64,000 nt of DNA, from NCBI GenBank assembly GCA_013146195.2, contig CM028377.1, positions 3,720,001 to 3,784,000 of the forward strand, in the 5' to 3' direction. Below the pieces are notes generated by a model. It did no database searches. It was not told the origin of the DNA and was given only the letters and a program-made list of their open reading frames with translations. Origin of the DNA: Codonopsis lanceolata (Eukaryota; Streptophyta; Magnoliopsida; Asterales; Campanulaceae). Both the position numbers and the translations under genes were made by a program. Positions 23,191-34,830 of this stretch are shown here, one piece after another (position 1 is the first letter of the stretch; each line of letters begins with the position of its first letter).

Positions 23191-23405
23191 GACGAAAGTG
23201 GGAGGGGCCGAGGGGGGCGGGGTTGGGGAACCGCTTTCACACGTAGAGAGGAAGAGAGAAAGAGATAGAGAAAGAGAAAGAGAGAAAGAATTTCTTACCT
23301 CAGATTATGAAAGGTTAGCAGATGAGTGACCTTGAGAGAGAAAAGGCCGGAGAGTGAGACGTGGGGAGACGAAAGTGGGGGGCGTTGGGGAACCGCTCTC
23401 ACACG
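23135..23405. repeat. direct repeat within the Helitron
   Basis: Two ~95-bp copies (about 23135-23232 and 23307-23405) share gatgaaagg-tagcagatga, gagagtgaga-gtgg and ggggaaccgctctcacacg. A purine-only gagaaagag stretch separates them. Confidence 0.75.
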
Positions 23406-23519
23406 CTTGTGGTTAAAATTGGATAAAGGCCGTCGGATCTCCGTAATTAAATGAATCTCAGCCCCTCATTAGCCTTCATCAATTGCACATGTGCAATCCC
23501 ATGTCTATTGTAATATAGA

Positions 23520-24142
23520 TAATTTGCATTTCAGTAGTTGTACTATTGTCAGATTTTTTTTTAAATCGTTGTATTTCTATTTAATGTTCAAATTATTGTA
23601 GTTATTTCAAATTTAATATTATTATAATTAATAATTTAGAATTATAAAAAATATTATTATAATTATAAATAATTAATTATTTAGGATTCAATAATTTTAG
23701 CAATATTATTAGTAATTGTTAATATAAATTGAAAGAAGATATTAAATTAATGCAGATAAAGATGGTGGTGTATGAAAAAATATTAGATTATGTGCCACTA
23801 TTGGAAGAGTTTTTTTTTTTTTTTTTGAATCAAATGTGTATCAAATAAATTATTTTATTAGTTTTTAATGAGTTGTGTTTGATTTGAGTGTATTTGATTA
23901 GACTGTTAACCATGATCTCAAACTAAATCAAATAAAAATTGGATTAGATTTTATTTAGATAGACCGTTGAAAGCTAAGATTTAATTTGATTCGATGTTTG
24001 ATCAAGCGTTAACCATGATCTTAGTTAATGTTCATTTACCAACACGTACCATAGGTTAGATCACTTCTTGGTTAGTGAATCCTCAAATTGGTATTCGTTT
24101 GTATCATGATTCAACAAATTGCAAGGGTTTAAATAAAACATA
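23520..24142. other. AT-rich spacer
   Basis: No coding signal. It contains a poly-T run at 23812-23826 and two diverged copies of a gatttgatt...ccatgatct phrase (23879-24030). Nothing else is recognised. Confidence 0.5.
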
Positions 24143-24927
24143 TGATGTGGCAAAATGCACAGCTTGGGCCGTCCTTTAGATGGGTAGGATATCTGGGCTT
24201 GTAATCGTCCTCCTTGAGCCTGTTAAGATCACAAGAACACCTGAGTAGAAATGCAAGGCAAGGCCTCGCGAAACCCCTCCGGCGTGAGAGTAAGTATCGA
24301 GTGATTGTCAAAGGGTAAATTGACAGAGTAACGAGGCTCAAGAAAGTGTGTGTACCTTGTTGATGATTATGGAGAGGTATTTATAGGCCCTCAAGGTGAT
24401 TGAATCCGTCTAGGATTCAGTTTCCATAATTGCCGAGACAATCAAGGAGGAAATCCCTTGATTCTAGGCGAAACAGGCGGTTGACCGCGAAGTTATAGGA
24501 GTTGATAAGGCAAGTACTCCGCCTAAACAAGGAAACCTTTGACTTGCCTTGGAGAGCAAGCTACCAGCGTCTCATGTTTGATGTGTGCTCGGGCGAGCAG
24601 GGCTCTGTCCGGCTATTCTGTTTGTACTGATCCCTGGACTTGTCAGTCTGAAGATCGGCCCCTGGTCGGGCAGGCAAGGCCGGTGTCCGACCAGGCAAAG
24701 TAAGTCTGATTCCTTTGCTAAGCATGTATGAGTCCCGATCATGGCCCCTGGTCGGACAGGCAAGGCCTTTGCCCGCCCAGGTTTGAGTGAGGGTTATGCT
24801 GCTCGGTGCTCGCTGGACTGTCTCATCTTGCTCGCTGTGCCGTGGGCCCCAAAGGTACTGTGCCCGTGACTAGCACGTGATGCTAACTCGTGCCTTGCTC
24901 GTGACCCGGTTTGGGCCGGGTATATCA
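24143..24927 (-). mobile_element. 3' LTR of Tat-type gypsy element A
   Basis: The plus strand starts TGATGTGGCA and ends GGGTATATCA, so on the minus strand it runs TGATAT...CATCA. On the minus strand it carries a promoter-like tataaatac (RC of gtatttata near 24370) and a leader rich in CTC. Immediately to its right the minus strand reads GAAGCTAGGGGCCAC, a polypurine tract as expected before a 3' LTR. The matching 5' LTR is not in the window. Confidence 0.65.
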
Positions 24928-25262
24928 GTGGCCCCTAGCTTCCTGTCTGGCGAGTATTCATGCTCGGAGCGGGGAGCGTATTCCTTTTTTGATGTTCGCC
25001 CGGGCTTCAATACTTGTGAATTTTCAAGAAGACCAAGAGTTCGTCGGGGGAAAGTTGAAGCGTATTAAGGAAGCTTCTTGTTTAAGGCGTGTCAGGCGCG
25101 TGGTCGGAAAAGGCGCGTGAGCCGTCAGAAGTTGGGGCGACAGGACAGGGCGCGGTCCACGAAGCGGCGCATTTAATGCGACGTGCCCTTGGTGATGATG
25201 GGCCGCGCATCTAGACGCCGTTTCGGCCTCTTTTTTCCCGCCCCAGCCACCAGGACTCAGCC

Positions 25263-25782
25263 TATAAAAGGTGACCCATCCTCTTCTCTTCCTCTTTTTA
25301 CTGCCGTTGAGTTTTTAGAGAGAGGATTTCTTTGAGAGCTTAAATTTTCGGTGTCCAGCGCATTCCAGGCTCCGGTGAACTTGGTCAGCGTCTTCCACCG
25401 TTCATTCACTCCCAGTGCTTGCAACCTCTGTGTTGGTTCGACTCCAGTTGTCCCTCGTATTGCAGAGAATCACCTTCGTCTCTCAAAACAGTAAGTTCTT
25501 TCCCCCTTTTTTCTGTTATGCTCTTTCGTTTCTTGCCTTAGATGAAGTTCTGTGGGCTCTGTATGGAGTTTTGCTTTCTCCCTTCATCTCTACATGATTC
25601 TATTAGGGTTTAAGAGGGTAGGACCGCCCTTAGGTAGAGATCGAGGAACTGAACCCGTGTTATTGCTCGCTAGGCGGCCAAGGCCTCTTGCAGTTGACCT
25701 AGACTTAGGATTTCTTTCCCCCTTGTTTTAATTGTCACCCGGATAGACCTCTGATAGCCATTTTCCTCGATCTCCTTTGTAG
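25263..25782 (+). promoter_or_regulatory. promoter, leader and leader intron of the antisense ORF
   Basis: TATAAAAG at 25263-25270 is followed by a CT-rich leader. A donor AACA/GTAAGT at 25491 and an acceptor TTTGTAG at 25782 lie directly before ATG 25783. This would drive transcription opposite to the host retroelement. Confidence 0.6.
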
Positions 25783-28762
25783 ATGTCTGACGTGTCCGAG
25801 AACGACCGCGAGGCTTTCAGCTATGGTGGGAGGAACGACTCGCTTAGCAGCGAAAAGTCTCCTTCGATCAGCGTTGAGTGCGATGAGGGGGTCAGATCTG
25901 TGGCCGGGCCAACAGTTCGAAGGCGTGTCATGGACCCCGTGGTTGACATAGTTGATTCTTCCAGCGAGGAAGATTCCGGCGAGGAAAGTGTGACCGGGGG
26001 CTTTGCTGTCGGGCAAGGCCACGATCAGCAAGCAGCCTGTGCGGGAGATTCGGGCGAGTAATGGCTGAACAAATAGATTTGGCCGGAGAGGCCTCTGAGG
26101 CCGATGAGGCAGACAACCTGCCGCTTGCTCGGCGCTTTAAGAAAACTGGCCGCTCCCAGGTGGAAGTGGCCCCTGAAGAAGAAACAGCTGGTCAAGACAG
26201 AGTCCCCATTGCCCGCTTCTTAACCAGAAGGGGTGGCCCTCAAGTAGTGGTTCCCGTTGAGGAAGTGATCGAAGAGGAAGAAGAAGAGGAGGAGGAGGAG
26301 CCCGATTGGTATGTGAATGCGGATGAAGGCCGTTATGCTGCTCACTGGGCCACTCTAGACACGGCGGACAAAGTGACAGCATGGCTTACTTCCCTTGGTA
26401 TTGATAATGCTTACTATCGGGCGAACAAAATGGACGTCCCTGCCCGAGTCACCCTCTCCCGCGAGCAGGGAAATGAGCTCTTATTTTTTGCCGATTTCTT
26501 TCGTGTTGGGCTACGCCTCCCGCTAGAGCCCTTCCTGGTGGATTTCTTATACGAGACCAAGGCCGTCCCGTGCGATCTGATGCTGAACACAGTCCGCGCT
26601 ATCACAGCTTTCACAGTGGCGAGTAGGCTGCTGGGGTTTGAGCCGGATATGTTTTTGCTGCGAAAATTATTTATCTTCGCGCCGAGCACGGGAGGGAGGA
26701 TAGGTGTGAGGGCGAATTCCAATTTTTTGAAGCTGTTGTCCGACGTCCCCGGGAAAGTGGACTCTTGGGACCGAAGGGTCCTGTTTATCGAATCCCGGGT
26801 TGGCTGGCCGTTTATGCCTACGGCAACTGGCGAAATGAAGATTCCCAAGGCCTCTAAACAGGATTTCAGCTCGGGAGAGACTGCTCGATTGGCTGCGCTG
26901 AAGACCGCCGTGGGCGTAATAGAAGAGAACGAAAGACGTGTCGGCCAGCAATTTCTTCTTGACTGGAAGGAACTGGTCTGTAATCCGCGTTACTTGTGCT
27001 TGGCCGGGGTCATGCGAGCAGAGGTCCCCGAAGTGGAGCCCCTTCTGATCCACGTGCCTGAGAACCCTCACCCTTACTGGGATGACTGCCACGGCCGAAT
27101 GTTTAAACACGAGTGTGTTGAGTGCCAACGGTTGGGACCCGGCGGCGATTGCCGACCAATTTATGAGGACCACGATGGTTATCTGCTAGCCTTCGACTCC
27201 CCTGTTTTGCTCTCCCCTTTTCTCGAACTCGTTCTAAACTTGTTTCATTCTATTTTATTTCAGGAATGAAGAATTTGGCCGTGAGGCAATGAAGAAAGAA
27301 GGCGATCAACGCGGTCGACTTGAAGGTCAACACACCTGTGGAATTGCCCAAGGTGTCGTTCTGCCCGCCGGTGAAGAAAACCCCGGACTTGGGCAAGGCC
27401 ACAAGTCCGACAAAGAAAAACGTAGCACCTAGGGCTGCTGCTGGCACACAAAAGCAGCCTACGCAGAGAGAAGTTGTCGCGACTATTCTTATAGACGAGG
27501 CTGAAATGCCCGCTGCCAACATCCCTGTGGTGCCCGCTGCCAAGGATGCTAAGGCCAAAGGCAAAAGGAAGAAAAGCCATAGTCCTCCTCCTGCTCGCGA
27601 AGTTCGCCACCGAGCCTCGAGCCCCAGTCCTGTTCCTTCTCCCCCTACTCAGGCCGGGATTGCCACTTGGAGACAAGCCGGCTTCCAGATGCCCGCTACT
27701 ACCAGCGCTGCCCGGGCGCTGGTAAAAGAAATTTCTGGGGACGTTCCCCTACTGGGGGGGATCGATCTACATGTCCGTGGTAGCCCAGGAGGATTGGTGG
27801 GCAAGGGCGTCATTGAGAGGGCTATGCATGACGGCCTGGCCTTAGATAGAGATACTGCCGGCCACGTTTTGGTCGGAAACGTAGGACTCTGCTTGAGCGA
27901 GGTAAACTGCTCAGCTGAAATTTGTCCTTTTCTTCTCTGTTTGTTTCATGCTTTTGACTCATTTCTTCTGTTCGCAGATTGCTTCCACGTGCGCCAACCT
28001 CTATGATAGGTATAACGAGGAGAAGGCAGCTCGCAAGAAAGCGGAAGCTGACAACCGGGCCAGCGAGAGCCTGGTGAAAGAAAAAGTCGAGCAAGTGGCT
28101 CGCCTGGCCGATGAACTGGAAACCCGAACTGCGGCGGCCAAAAAGAAAGAAGCTGAACTCTTTGAGCGTAATCTGAAGTTGGTCGCCCAGAACAGTGACT
28201 TAACTGCTGCCAAGACAGAGTTGGTCGGCCAGGTTAAGAAGAACCAGCGGCCACGGAGAAAGTCGAGCTGGCCGCGATCATCAAGCAAAGGGATCTCTTG
28301 CAGGCAGAGAGAGGTTCCCTTAGAATGCAGGCCGTGAAGGATGGGAAATCCGTGGAGGAGTTGGTGCGGAAGCTGAAGGAGGCTGAGGAGTCCGCAGTGA
28401 CAAATTTCAAGAAGTCGAAGGACTTCGAGAACGCGGTGGACGCGGCGATCCTTCCCTACTTCGCCCATGGCACCCACCATATATTGAGGATGCTTGCCGG
28501 CCATGGCGGAGTGGGAATGAAAACAATGGCAGAGTGGGTTGTACTTGACCCTTACGATGAAGCTGCTCGTCCCTTTCACGCGCTAGTTCCTTATACTTCA
28601 GATGAATTGGCCACTATGGCGGATGGCGACGCCGAAGCTGGGAGGGCGCCCTGGGTTCCCCCGCCTGTGGATGAAGTAAACGTCTGCTCGCTGATTGCTG
28701 AGTTGGAGTCTGAGGACGAAACTCTGAAGCACCGGCAGCCGAAGTCTCGGCCAAGGCGGTGA
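25783..28762 (+). CDS. antisense extra ORF of Tat element A (putative gypsy-type transposon domain)
   Basis: The first ORF is 25783-26061 (92 aa, acidic). Its stop overlaps the ATG of the main frame (TAATG, 26059-26063), probably a frameshift scar. The main frame (26061 on) has an acidic run of Glu at about residues 67-78. It then has the fold seen in the Pfam family called putative gypsy type transposon: LPLEPFLVDFLYE, NTVRAITAFTVASRLLGFEP and SRVGWPFMP. A likely intron follows (27178-27263), then a basic Pro-rich region, another intron (27902-27977) and a long coiled coil (IASTCANLYDRYNEEKAARK...). Defects: TGA near 27295 and a frameshift near 28240. Such ORFs lie antisense, 3' of integrase, in Tat-lineage elements; their function is unknown. 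Confidence 0.75.
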
Positions 28763-29696
28763 GGATGAAGCCGCTGAAAGAGCTTAACTTTCAATATCAA
28801 ATGCAATACCAAGCCGGTGCCAAAGAGCTTCCTCCTCCCCTCCTGAACAAGCTTAAGATCTAATTTGGCCTGCGCGCCAGCATTTTTTGGTCTCCTTTTT
28901 GTAATTTCGAACTCATTCAGCTATAATGGAGTCTTCTTATCGTTGACCGGTGTTTATATGCTTTTGATTTAACTGCTTGTTTGCTCGATAATTGTTTTCT
29001 TATTTGCACATTTTTCCTGTCATTTGTTAATACAAGTGCCGGTGCTCCCCAGAAAATATATCGAGCAAAAATGTATGAATAAATTTAACCAAGGATGATT
29101 ATTAAAATAACAAGACTAACAAAGCATTCTTATTATTTAAATTGAGATGTTACCCGAATAGTATACCGGGCAGAAATGCTTGGATCTGGCCAAGGCTTAG
29201 AGCGGGTGAGCTTCCAGAAGACTGCCAAGCGGGCATGGCCCAACTCTCAATCGGCAACCAAACAACCGGGCAGGGCCTTGCTCGATATGGGTAGTTCGAA
29301 GCGGTTGCTGGTATATCTTCCGGGTATTGAGATATACGGTTAACAGTGTTGCTCGGTCACTATAGGAACCCGAGGTAGTTAATCGTTATCTTGCAGGAAT
29401 GGACTCTGGAGCCCGAGGCGAGCATCCTAGTACGTGAACCCGGGCATGGCCGCACCTCACCCACAGAGGATGAATTCACAGATACTAGGGATTTTAGAAT
29501 TTTTGACCGGGCATGGCCTCGTCTGCTCGCTGGGCGAGCAGAATCTAGTCAAACAAGTACAAACAATTGCAGAATAACAGTTCACTGATAACTTTGAAAA
29601 TTCTGAACTGGTAAATATGACAACAACTTGCCTTTTATTGATAAATGATCGATGACCCTCAACAGGACTGAGGTCTTGCCCTTTTGTTTCCTCGAC
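28763..29696. other. element A spacer between antisense ORF and integrase
   Basis: Non-coding. Repeated phrases such as ccgggca-ggcc and gctcgctgggcgagcag (29530-29546, an inverted motif) recur here and in the LTR at 24580-24790. It probably contains the 3' ends of both the antisense transcript and the pol transcript. Confidence 0.5.
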
Positions 29697-30842
29697 CTAG
29701 GGATAATACTTTTTGAGGTGATCTGCATGCCAAGGATACTTCAGGTCTTTTCCTTCTGGAGTCTGGAGTGTGTAAGTGCCCTCCCTTATTATTCCAGTAA
29801 CTCGGAAAGGACCCTCCCAATTAGGGGACAGCTTCCCCCACTCTGCCCGATGACCGGTCACTTCAATTTTTCTGAGTACTAGATCCCCAACAGAGAAGGC
29901 TCTGCCTCGAACTCTTTTATCATGGTGAGCTTTTGCCCTTTGTTTGTAGTTGACCATTCTGAGTCGTGCATCCAGCCTCCTTTCTTCCAGCAGGTCTAAG
30001 TCTATGGCCCGGGCAAGTTGATTGTTTTGCTCGCTGTAATGTGAGACTCGGTAGCTTGGCAAAGCCATTTCCACCGGGATCATAGCCTCTGACCCGTAGG
30101 TAAGTGCGAACGGAGTTTCCCCGGTTGGTCCCCGAACAGTGGTTCTAACCGCCCACAGAGCCGATTGTAATTCTTCTGCCCACTTTCCTGCTCGCCCTTC
30201 TAAATTCCGCTTAAGAGCGTGCAAAACTTGTTTGTTTGCAGCCTCTGCTTGGCCGTTGCCTTGAGGGTAAGCAACGGATGATTGCCAGTGCTTCACACCC
30301 AAGCGAGCACATTCTGCTGTGAACTTGTCCGAGAACTGAGTCCCATGGTCTGATATGATTGCTCGAGGGAGGCCGAACCTGCACCATACCTGGTCGTATA
30401 CAAACTTGATGATATTCGCCTCCGAGATTTTGGCCAAAGGCTTTGCCTCAATCCATTTCGTGAAGTAATCTATGGTGACTACAGCGTATTTATACTTGTA
30501 TTGTGCCAGCGGGAATGGGCCGATCAGATCGATTCCCCACATGTCGAAGGGCCAGGCCGCAACGACTGGGGTTTGCATAGTGGATGGAAGCCTTGGTATG
30601 TCCGCGTATCTCTGGCACTTGTCACATTCACGAGCATACTTTTCCGCGTCCTTTCTAAGGGTAATCCAGTAATATCCTGCTCGCAGGACCCTTTCTGCTA
30701 GAGCTCTTGTGCCCGGGTGGCCGCCACATTCCCCCTCATGTACCTCATACAAAACACCCCTTAGCTGCGGGGGTACACGGTAAGCATAGGTCGACCTTAG
30801 ATCGCTTGTATAAGATTCCCCAACTACCGAAATGGCAAGCAC
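29697..30842 (-). CDS. gypsy integrase, C-terminal part of pol, element A
   Basis: 381 residues remain open. A zinc-binding H2C2 region is at residues ~34-77 (HEGECGGHPGT then CDKCQRY). The DDE core has D in WGIDLIGPF, D in ISDHGTQF and E in NGQAEAANK. A GPF/Y-like end follows (WEGPFRVTG) and the reading frame closes at KYPWHADHLKKYYP. This is the piece of pol that joins the cDNA into host DNA. The methionine at 30842 is not the true start: integrase is part of a polyprotein whose upstream part reads on to 31216 in shifted frames. It is the best preserved polyprotein part in the window. Confidence 0.93.
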   Translation of the reverse strand: MLAISVVGESYTSDLRSTYAYRVPPQLRGVLYEVHEGECGGHPGTRALAERVLRAGYYWITLRKDAEKYARECDKCQRYADIPRLPSTMQTPVVAAWPFDMWGIDLIGPFPLAQYKYKYAVVTIDYFTKWIEAKPLAKISEANIIKFVYDQVWCRFGLPRAIISDHGTQFSDKFTAECARLGVKHWQSSVAYPQGNGQAEAANKQVLHALKRNLEGRAGKWAEELQSALWAVRTTVRGPTGETPFALTYGSEAMIPVEMALPSYRVSHYSEQNNQLARAIDLDLLEERRLDARLRMVNYKQRAKAHHDKRVRGRAFSVGDLVLRKIEVTGHRAEWGKLSPNWEGPFRVTGIIREGTYTLQTPEGKDLKYPWHADHLKKYYP

Positions 30843-31216
30843 GACAGCTTGCTTCGCCGTTGTGGCCTTGACCTTGTTCTGCAGGCGAGAACTCCTGCTC
30901 GATGTAATCCTTCAGTAGTCATCATCAATCCAACCGGGCCGGCTCGATGTCCATAATTATAGGTCTATCGATGGCGGGAGTTTCCATGTGCTCGATCATT
31001 ACTGAGGGATTTAGCAAAGCCAGATTCTCCTCCGCAATTTTGGATAAGTAGTCTGCTCGCATATTGTCTGCTCGGTCAATCCTGATCATTTCCCAAAACT
31101 TGAAAAATTTTCCTGATTTCCTCGACTAGCTCGCAAGATTTTAACTGTAGGGTGATGTACCATATTCCCCTCGACTTGGTTCACGACTAGCCGTGTGAAT
31201 CCAGAGTACCTGTGAC
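30843..31216 (-). pseudogene. element A RNase H/integrase linker, broken
   Basis: Fragments on the minus strand in different frames resemble the Tat linker upstream of integrase (an MIEHMETPAIDRP-like phrase near 30970-31010). Frameshifts are present and the assembly gap cuts it off. Confidence 0.55.
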
Positions 31217-31316
31217 NNNNNNNNNNNNNNNNNNNNNNNNNNNNNNNNNNNNNNNNNNNNNNNNNNNNNNNNNNNNNNNNNNNNNNNNNNNNNNNNNNNN
31301 NNNNNNNNNNNNNNNN
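31217..31316. other. assembly gap (100 N)
   Basis: Exactly 100 N, a conventional placeholder for a gap of unknown size. Sequence on both sides is Tat-type but from different elements. Confidence 0.99.
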
Positions 31317-31810
31317 CTAAAAAACAATTTAATTTTATGTACGTAATATTTCTACTCACTTTCTTTTACGGTTGATTGCCCCATATAAGTTTTCGAGTAA
31401 TCGATCTTTTACTCGGCAAGCGATCACTATTTGCCCGTTATCCCATCGAACACCAACTCCTTTTCTGAGCATAAAGCCCTCATGCTTTCGTAAAAAATGT
31501 CGAGAACCGGAAACCTCTCCTCAAACCTTTTTGAACATAAAGCCTTTATGCTGAGAAAAGAATTGAGGAAGACATTATTCGAACACCAACTCTTTAAGCG
31601 AGCAGAAAACTCGTGCTCGATAAAGAGAATAATCGAGAAAACAAAAACCAACTCGAAGACCAACTTTCCAAACATAAGGTTGAAAAAGACAATCGAGTTT
31701 CACCATTATTGATTTCTCATAAGAAAAAGGATCAAAAGAGTACATATTGCAAGTCAATTACCAATAGTATTTCTTCAAATGATCCGTGCATACATGGATG
31801 CTTTAACTCG

Positions 31811-32824
31811 TCACCATCCTACGTTCGCTGACATGTAAGTGCCTTCCAATGATCCTCGAAATACGAAAAGGACCTTCGGTGGGTGGTGCGGACTTTCCCC
31901 ATTCGGCATTTCTCGATGACCCGTTGCTTCAATTTCACGAAGGACCCAATCCCCGCAAATAAGCGATCGACCACGAACCTTTTTATCGTGGTGAGCTTTT
32001 GCTTTCATTGCTTATAATTTGCCATTCTCATCTTGGCTTCCAACCGTTTTCCTCAGGATAAATCCAAATCGGTTTGCTTTCGAGGCGTATTATTAGACTT
32101 CAACATTATAGTTTAAAACTCATGGTGCGGATACATCTCCCGGGGCCATAGCATCGGACCCATAAGCCAAAGAAAAAGCGGTTTCTCTGTTGGACCCCTT
32201 GTCGTTCTAGCGCCAGGTGAAAGCGGTTCATCACTCATCTTCGGCTCTTTCTTCCAAATTCCTCTTCAAAAGCGTGCATGATTTGTTTATTCGCGATTCG
32301 GCTTGCCCGTTGCCTTGTGGATATGCCACGAAGATGATTGCCAATGCTTTACCCTCATCTTGCTTTCGCGTGCCTTAGTAAACCTTTCCAAAAGCGAGTC
32401 CCATGATCGGAGACAATTGCTCGCGGGACTCCAAGCCGAGCACCATATGTGCTCATGGACAAAGTCGATAACATTTACCTCGCTTATGGTTGCCGTGGTT
32501 TCGCCTCCACCCATTCGTAAAATAATCACAATTGACTACTACTGCGTACTTGAATTTTGAGGCGAGCTACGGGAAAAGGACCAATCAAGTCTATTCCCAC
32601 ATATCAAGCGGCCATGAGGCTATAACGAGGGGTTTGCTCGGTAGATGGCAAGCGTGGAATATCCAGCGTCTGGCCCGACACTTGTCACATCGGCGAACAT
32701 ACATCTCGGCATCCGTCGCGAGGGTTATCCAATAAAATCCATTTGCTAAAACTTTCTCGGCTAATGACCGGACGGGGTGACCTCCACATTTGCCTTCGTG
32801 CGCCGCCCAAGATTCCCTCGTCAT
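31811..32824 (-). pseudogene. element B integrase, fragmented
   Basis: Pieces match element A: an H2C2-like HEGKCGGHP...CDKCRA region (about 32650-32800), WPLDMWE, FVHEHIWCSAW, RVKHWQSS and, at the end, KAHHDKKVRGRSL...GDWVLREIEATGH (31870-32008). At least five frame changes separate them. Confidence 0.8.
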
Positions 32825-33079
32825 TTACGGTCGCACGCACCTTAACGAGGTCGGGTGTAAGATCTCAGATACAAAATGTTATCGAAAACAAGATAACGAC
32901 ATGATCGCTTTTGGATGGTTCTAGCTTCCTTCTTATCTTGGGTAACACCCGGTGCTCGATGTAAGCCGAAGATCATCTATCCAACATTTTGTAGCCGGTT
33001 CTATATCCATAACTACTTCCTTCTCGATGGCGGGGAACCTCGAATGCTCGATCATGACTCGGGATGTAAAGATTGAATT

Positions 33080-33559
33080 TCATCCTCGGCCATCTTCAAA
33101 GGTAATCTGCTCGCATGTTATCCTCAGAGCAATTCTCACTAATTCCCGATAATCAAAGTCCTTTAAAATTTCCTTTACCATCGCACTGATAACGAACCAA
33201 GATCGGATGATGTCTTTGCATAATCGCCCTTGACTTGATTCACCACCAGCGAGAATCACAATATACAATCACTTGCGCGCACTCCAATGTCTTGTGCGAG
33301 CTCGAGCCAACAATTAGAGCTTCATACTTGGGCACGATTGTTAGAAATTTGGGAATTTGAAGCGCGGTGCCTTCTCAAATTCTACATCTTGTTCAGGTGG
33401 AACTAACACTAAACCGACACCACTCCCCAATCGACTAGGTGAACCATCAACATGAAGCTCCCAACAATATTCGGCCTCGGCTTTAAACTTGTTGCTCGTC
33501 GTTGTTGTTTTACCCACAATTTCTTCCTCGCGAGTCCTTGAAACTTGTTTCGACCACAA
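33080..33559 (-). pseudogene. element B RNase H (archaeal-type) fragment
   Basis: WELHVDGSPSRLGSGVGLVL (about 33400-33470) is the start of the second, archaeal-type RNase H that marks Tat elements. The following region is frameshifted. Confidence 0.7.
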
Positions 33560-33839
33560 AATCTGCCAAGGCTTGTGCCTTGATCGCCCTTGAGGCGATA
33601 GTCAATGTCAAACTTCGGTTAATTCGATCGACCAAGTAAGTAAGCGACCGAAGTATATGGTTTGTGCAAAATCTTTCTCAAAGGCAAATCCGTGTACACA
33701 ACAATCGAGTGAGCAAAAAAATAAGCTCGAAGTTTCCGAGCAGCAACAACAAGCGAGTAAGCCAATTTTTCTGCATTAAAATATATTCCCTCTACATCGG
33801 TGAGGGCTTTTGAAACTTATAATAAACGGACTTTTGTAC

Positions 33840-34830
33840 ATTGCCTTCCTCCTAATCAAAAGCAGCGGCTACCGCTTTCGGTTGCGGACTAAATAAACAA
33901 ACAACTTTTCCCCAAAGACCAGGGCTACTCAACAAGGTGGACTTCCCAAATATTTTACCAAGTCTTGAAAGCTTTCGGCACTCGGGAGTCCATTCAAACC
34001 CTTTGTTACCAGAAGAACTTTGAAGAAAGGCAAGCACCGCTCTGGAGCCTCGAGATGAACCTTCCTAGAGCAATCACCACTCGTTAAGCCTCTGCGCATC
34101 CTTACGCGGCGAGGAAGCTTCATAGTGACCAATGCCTTTATTTTCTCAGGATTGGCCTCGATTCCCCTCTCAGTCACCATAAATCCGAGGAACTTGCCAG
34201 CCTTTACCCCGAACACACATTTGCTCGGATTCAACTTCATCTTGTTCTTCGAGATTGGCAAAGGTCTCGCCCAAATCCTCTGTATGCTCGCACCCTTTGG
34301 TCTTGACCACCATATCATCTATATAGGCCTCCACGTTTCTCCCAGAGTTGTGAGCTAAACACCTTGTTCACCATCCTTTGGTAAGTAGCTCCGGCATTCT
34401 TCAAGCCAAAAGGCATCATCTTATAACAATACAACCCCCTGCTTGCTCGGAAAAAGGCTGTCGAGCCTTATCTGCTTCGACCATCTTCACCTGGTGGTAC
34501 CCAGAATAAGCATCTATAAAGCTAAGGAGCTCGAACCCTGCAATGGCATCCACCAACTTATCAATTCTCGGCAGAGGATAACAATCCTTCGGGCAAGCTT
34601 TATTGAGATCGTGAAATCAACACGCATCCGCCATTTTCGTTTGACTTCTTCACCATTACCACATTTGCCCGGCCGGGTTGGGTAATGTATCTCCTCGATT
34701 ATGTCCGCCTTAAGCAATTTCTCAACCTCTTCCACGATCGCTGATCCTTTTCCACCAGAGTAAACTCTAGAGGCGTTCTTGAATTGGCGAAAAATTTGGA
34801 TCAACATTTAAGCGGTGCAAGGCCACGGTC
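33840..34830 (-). pseudogene. element B reverse transcriptase, fragmented
   Basis: Recognisable blocks are LLKADIIEEIHYPT, WRMRVDFT, AYIDDMVVKTKG (catalytic IDD near 34310-34325) and MKLNPSKCVFGVKAGKFLGF. Several single-base frame changes make it non-functional. Confidence 0.82.

Larger units (their letters stand above)
21703..23519 (-). mobile_element. non-autonomous Helitron with captured GC-rich segment
   Basis: On the minus strand the 5' end is TCTATATTACAATAGACATG (from 23519) after a host A. The 3' end is CTAG (21706-21703) before a host T, the A/T insertion preference of Helitrons. A 7-bp stem CCGTGCC-ata-GGCACGG (21732-21716) lies nine bases from the 3' end. No Rep/helicase gene is present. 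The body at 22770-23240 is far more GC-rich than its ends. Length is 1817 bp. Confidence 0.88.
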
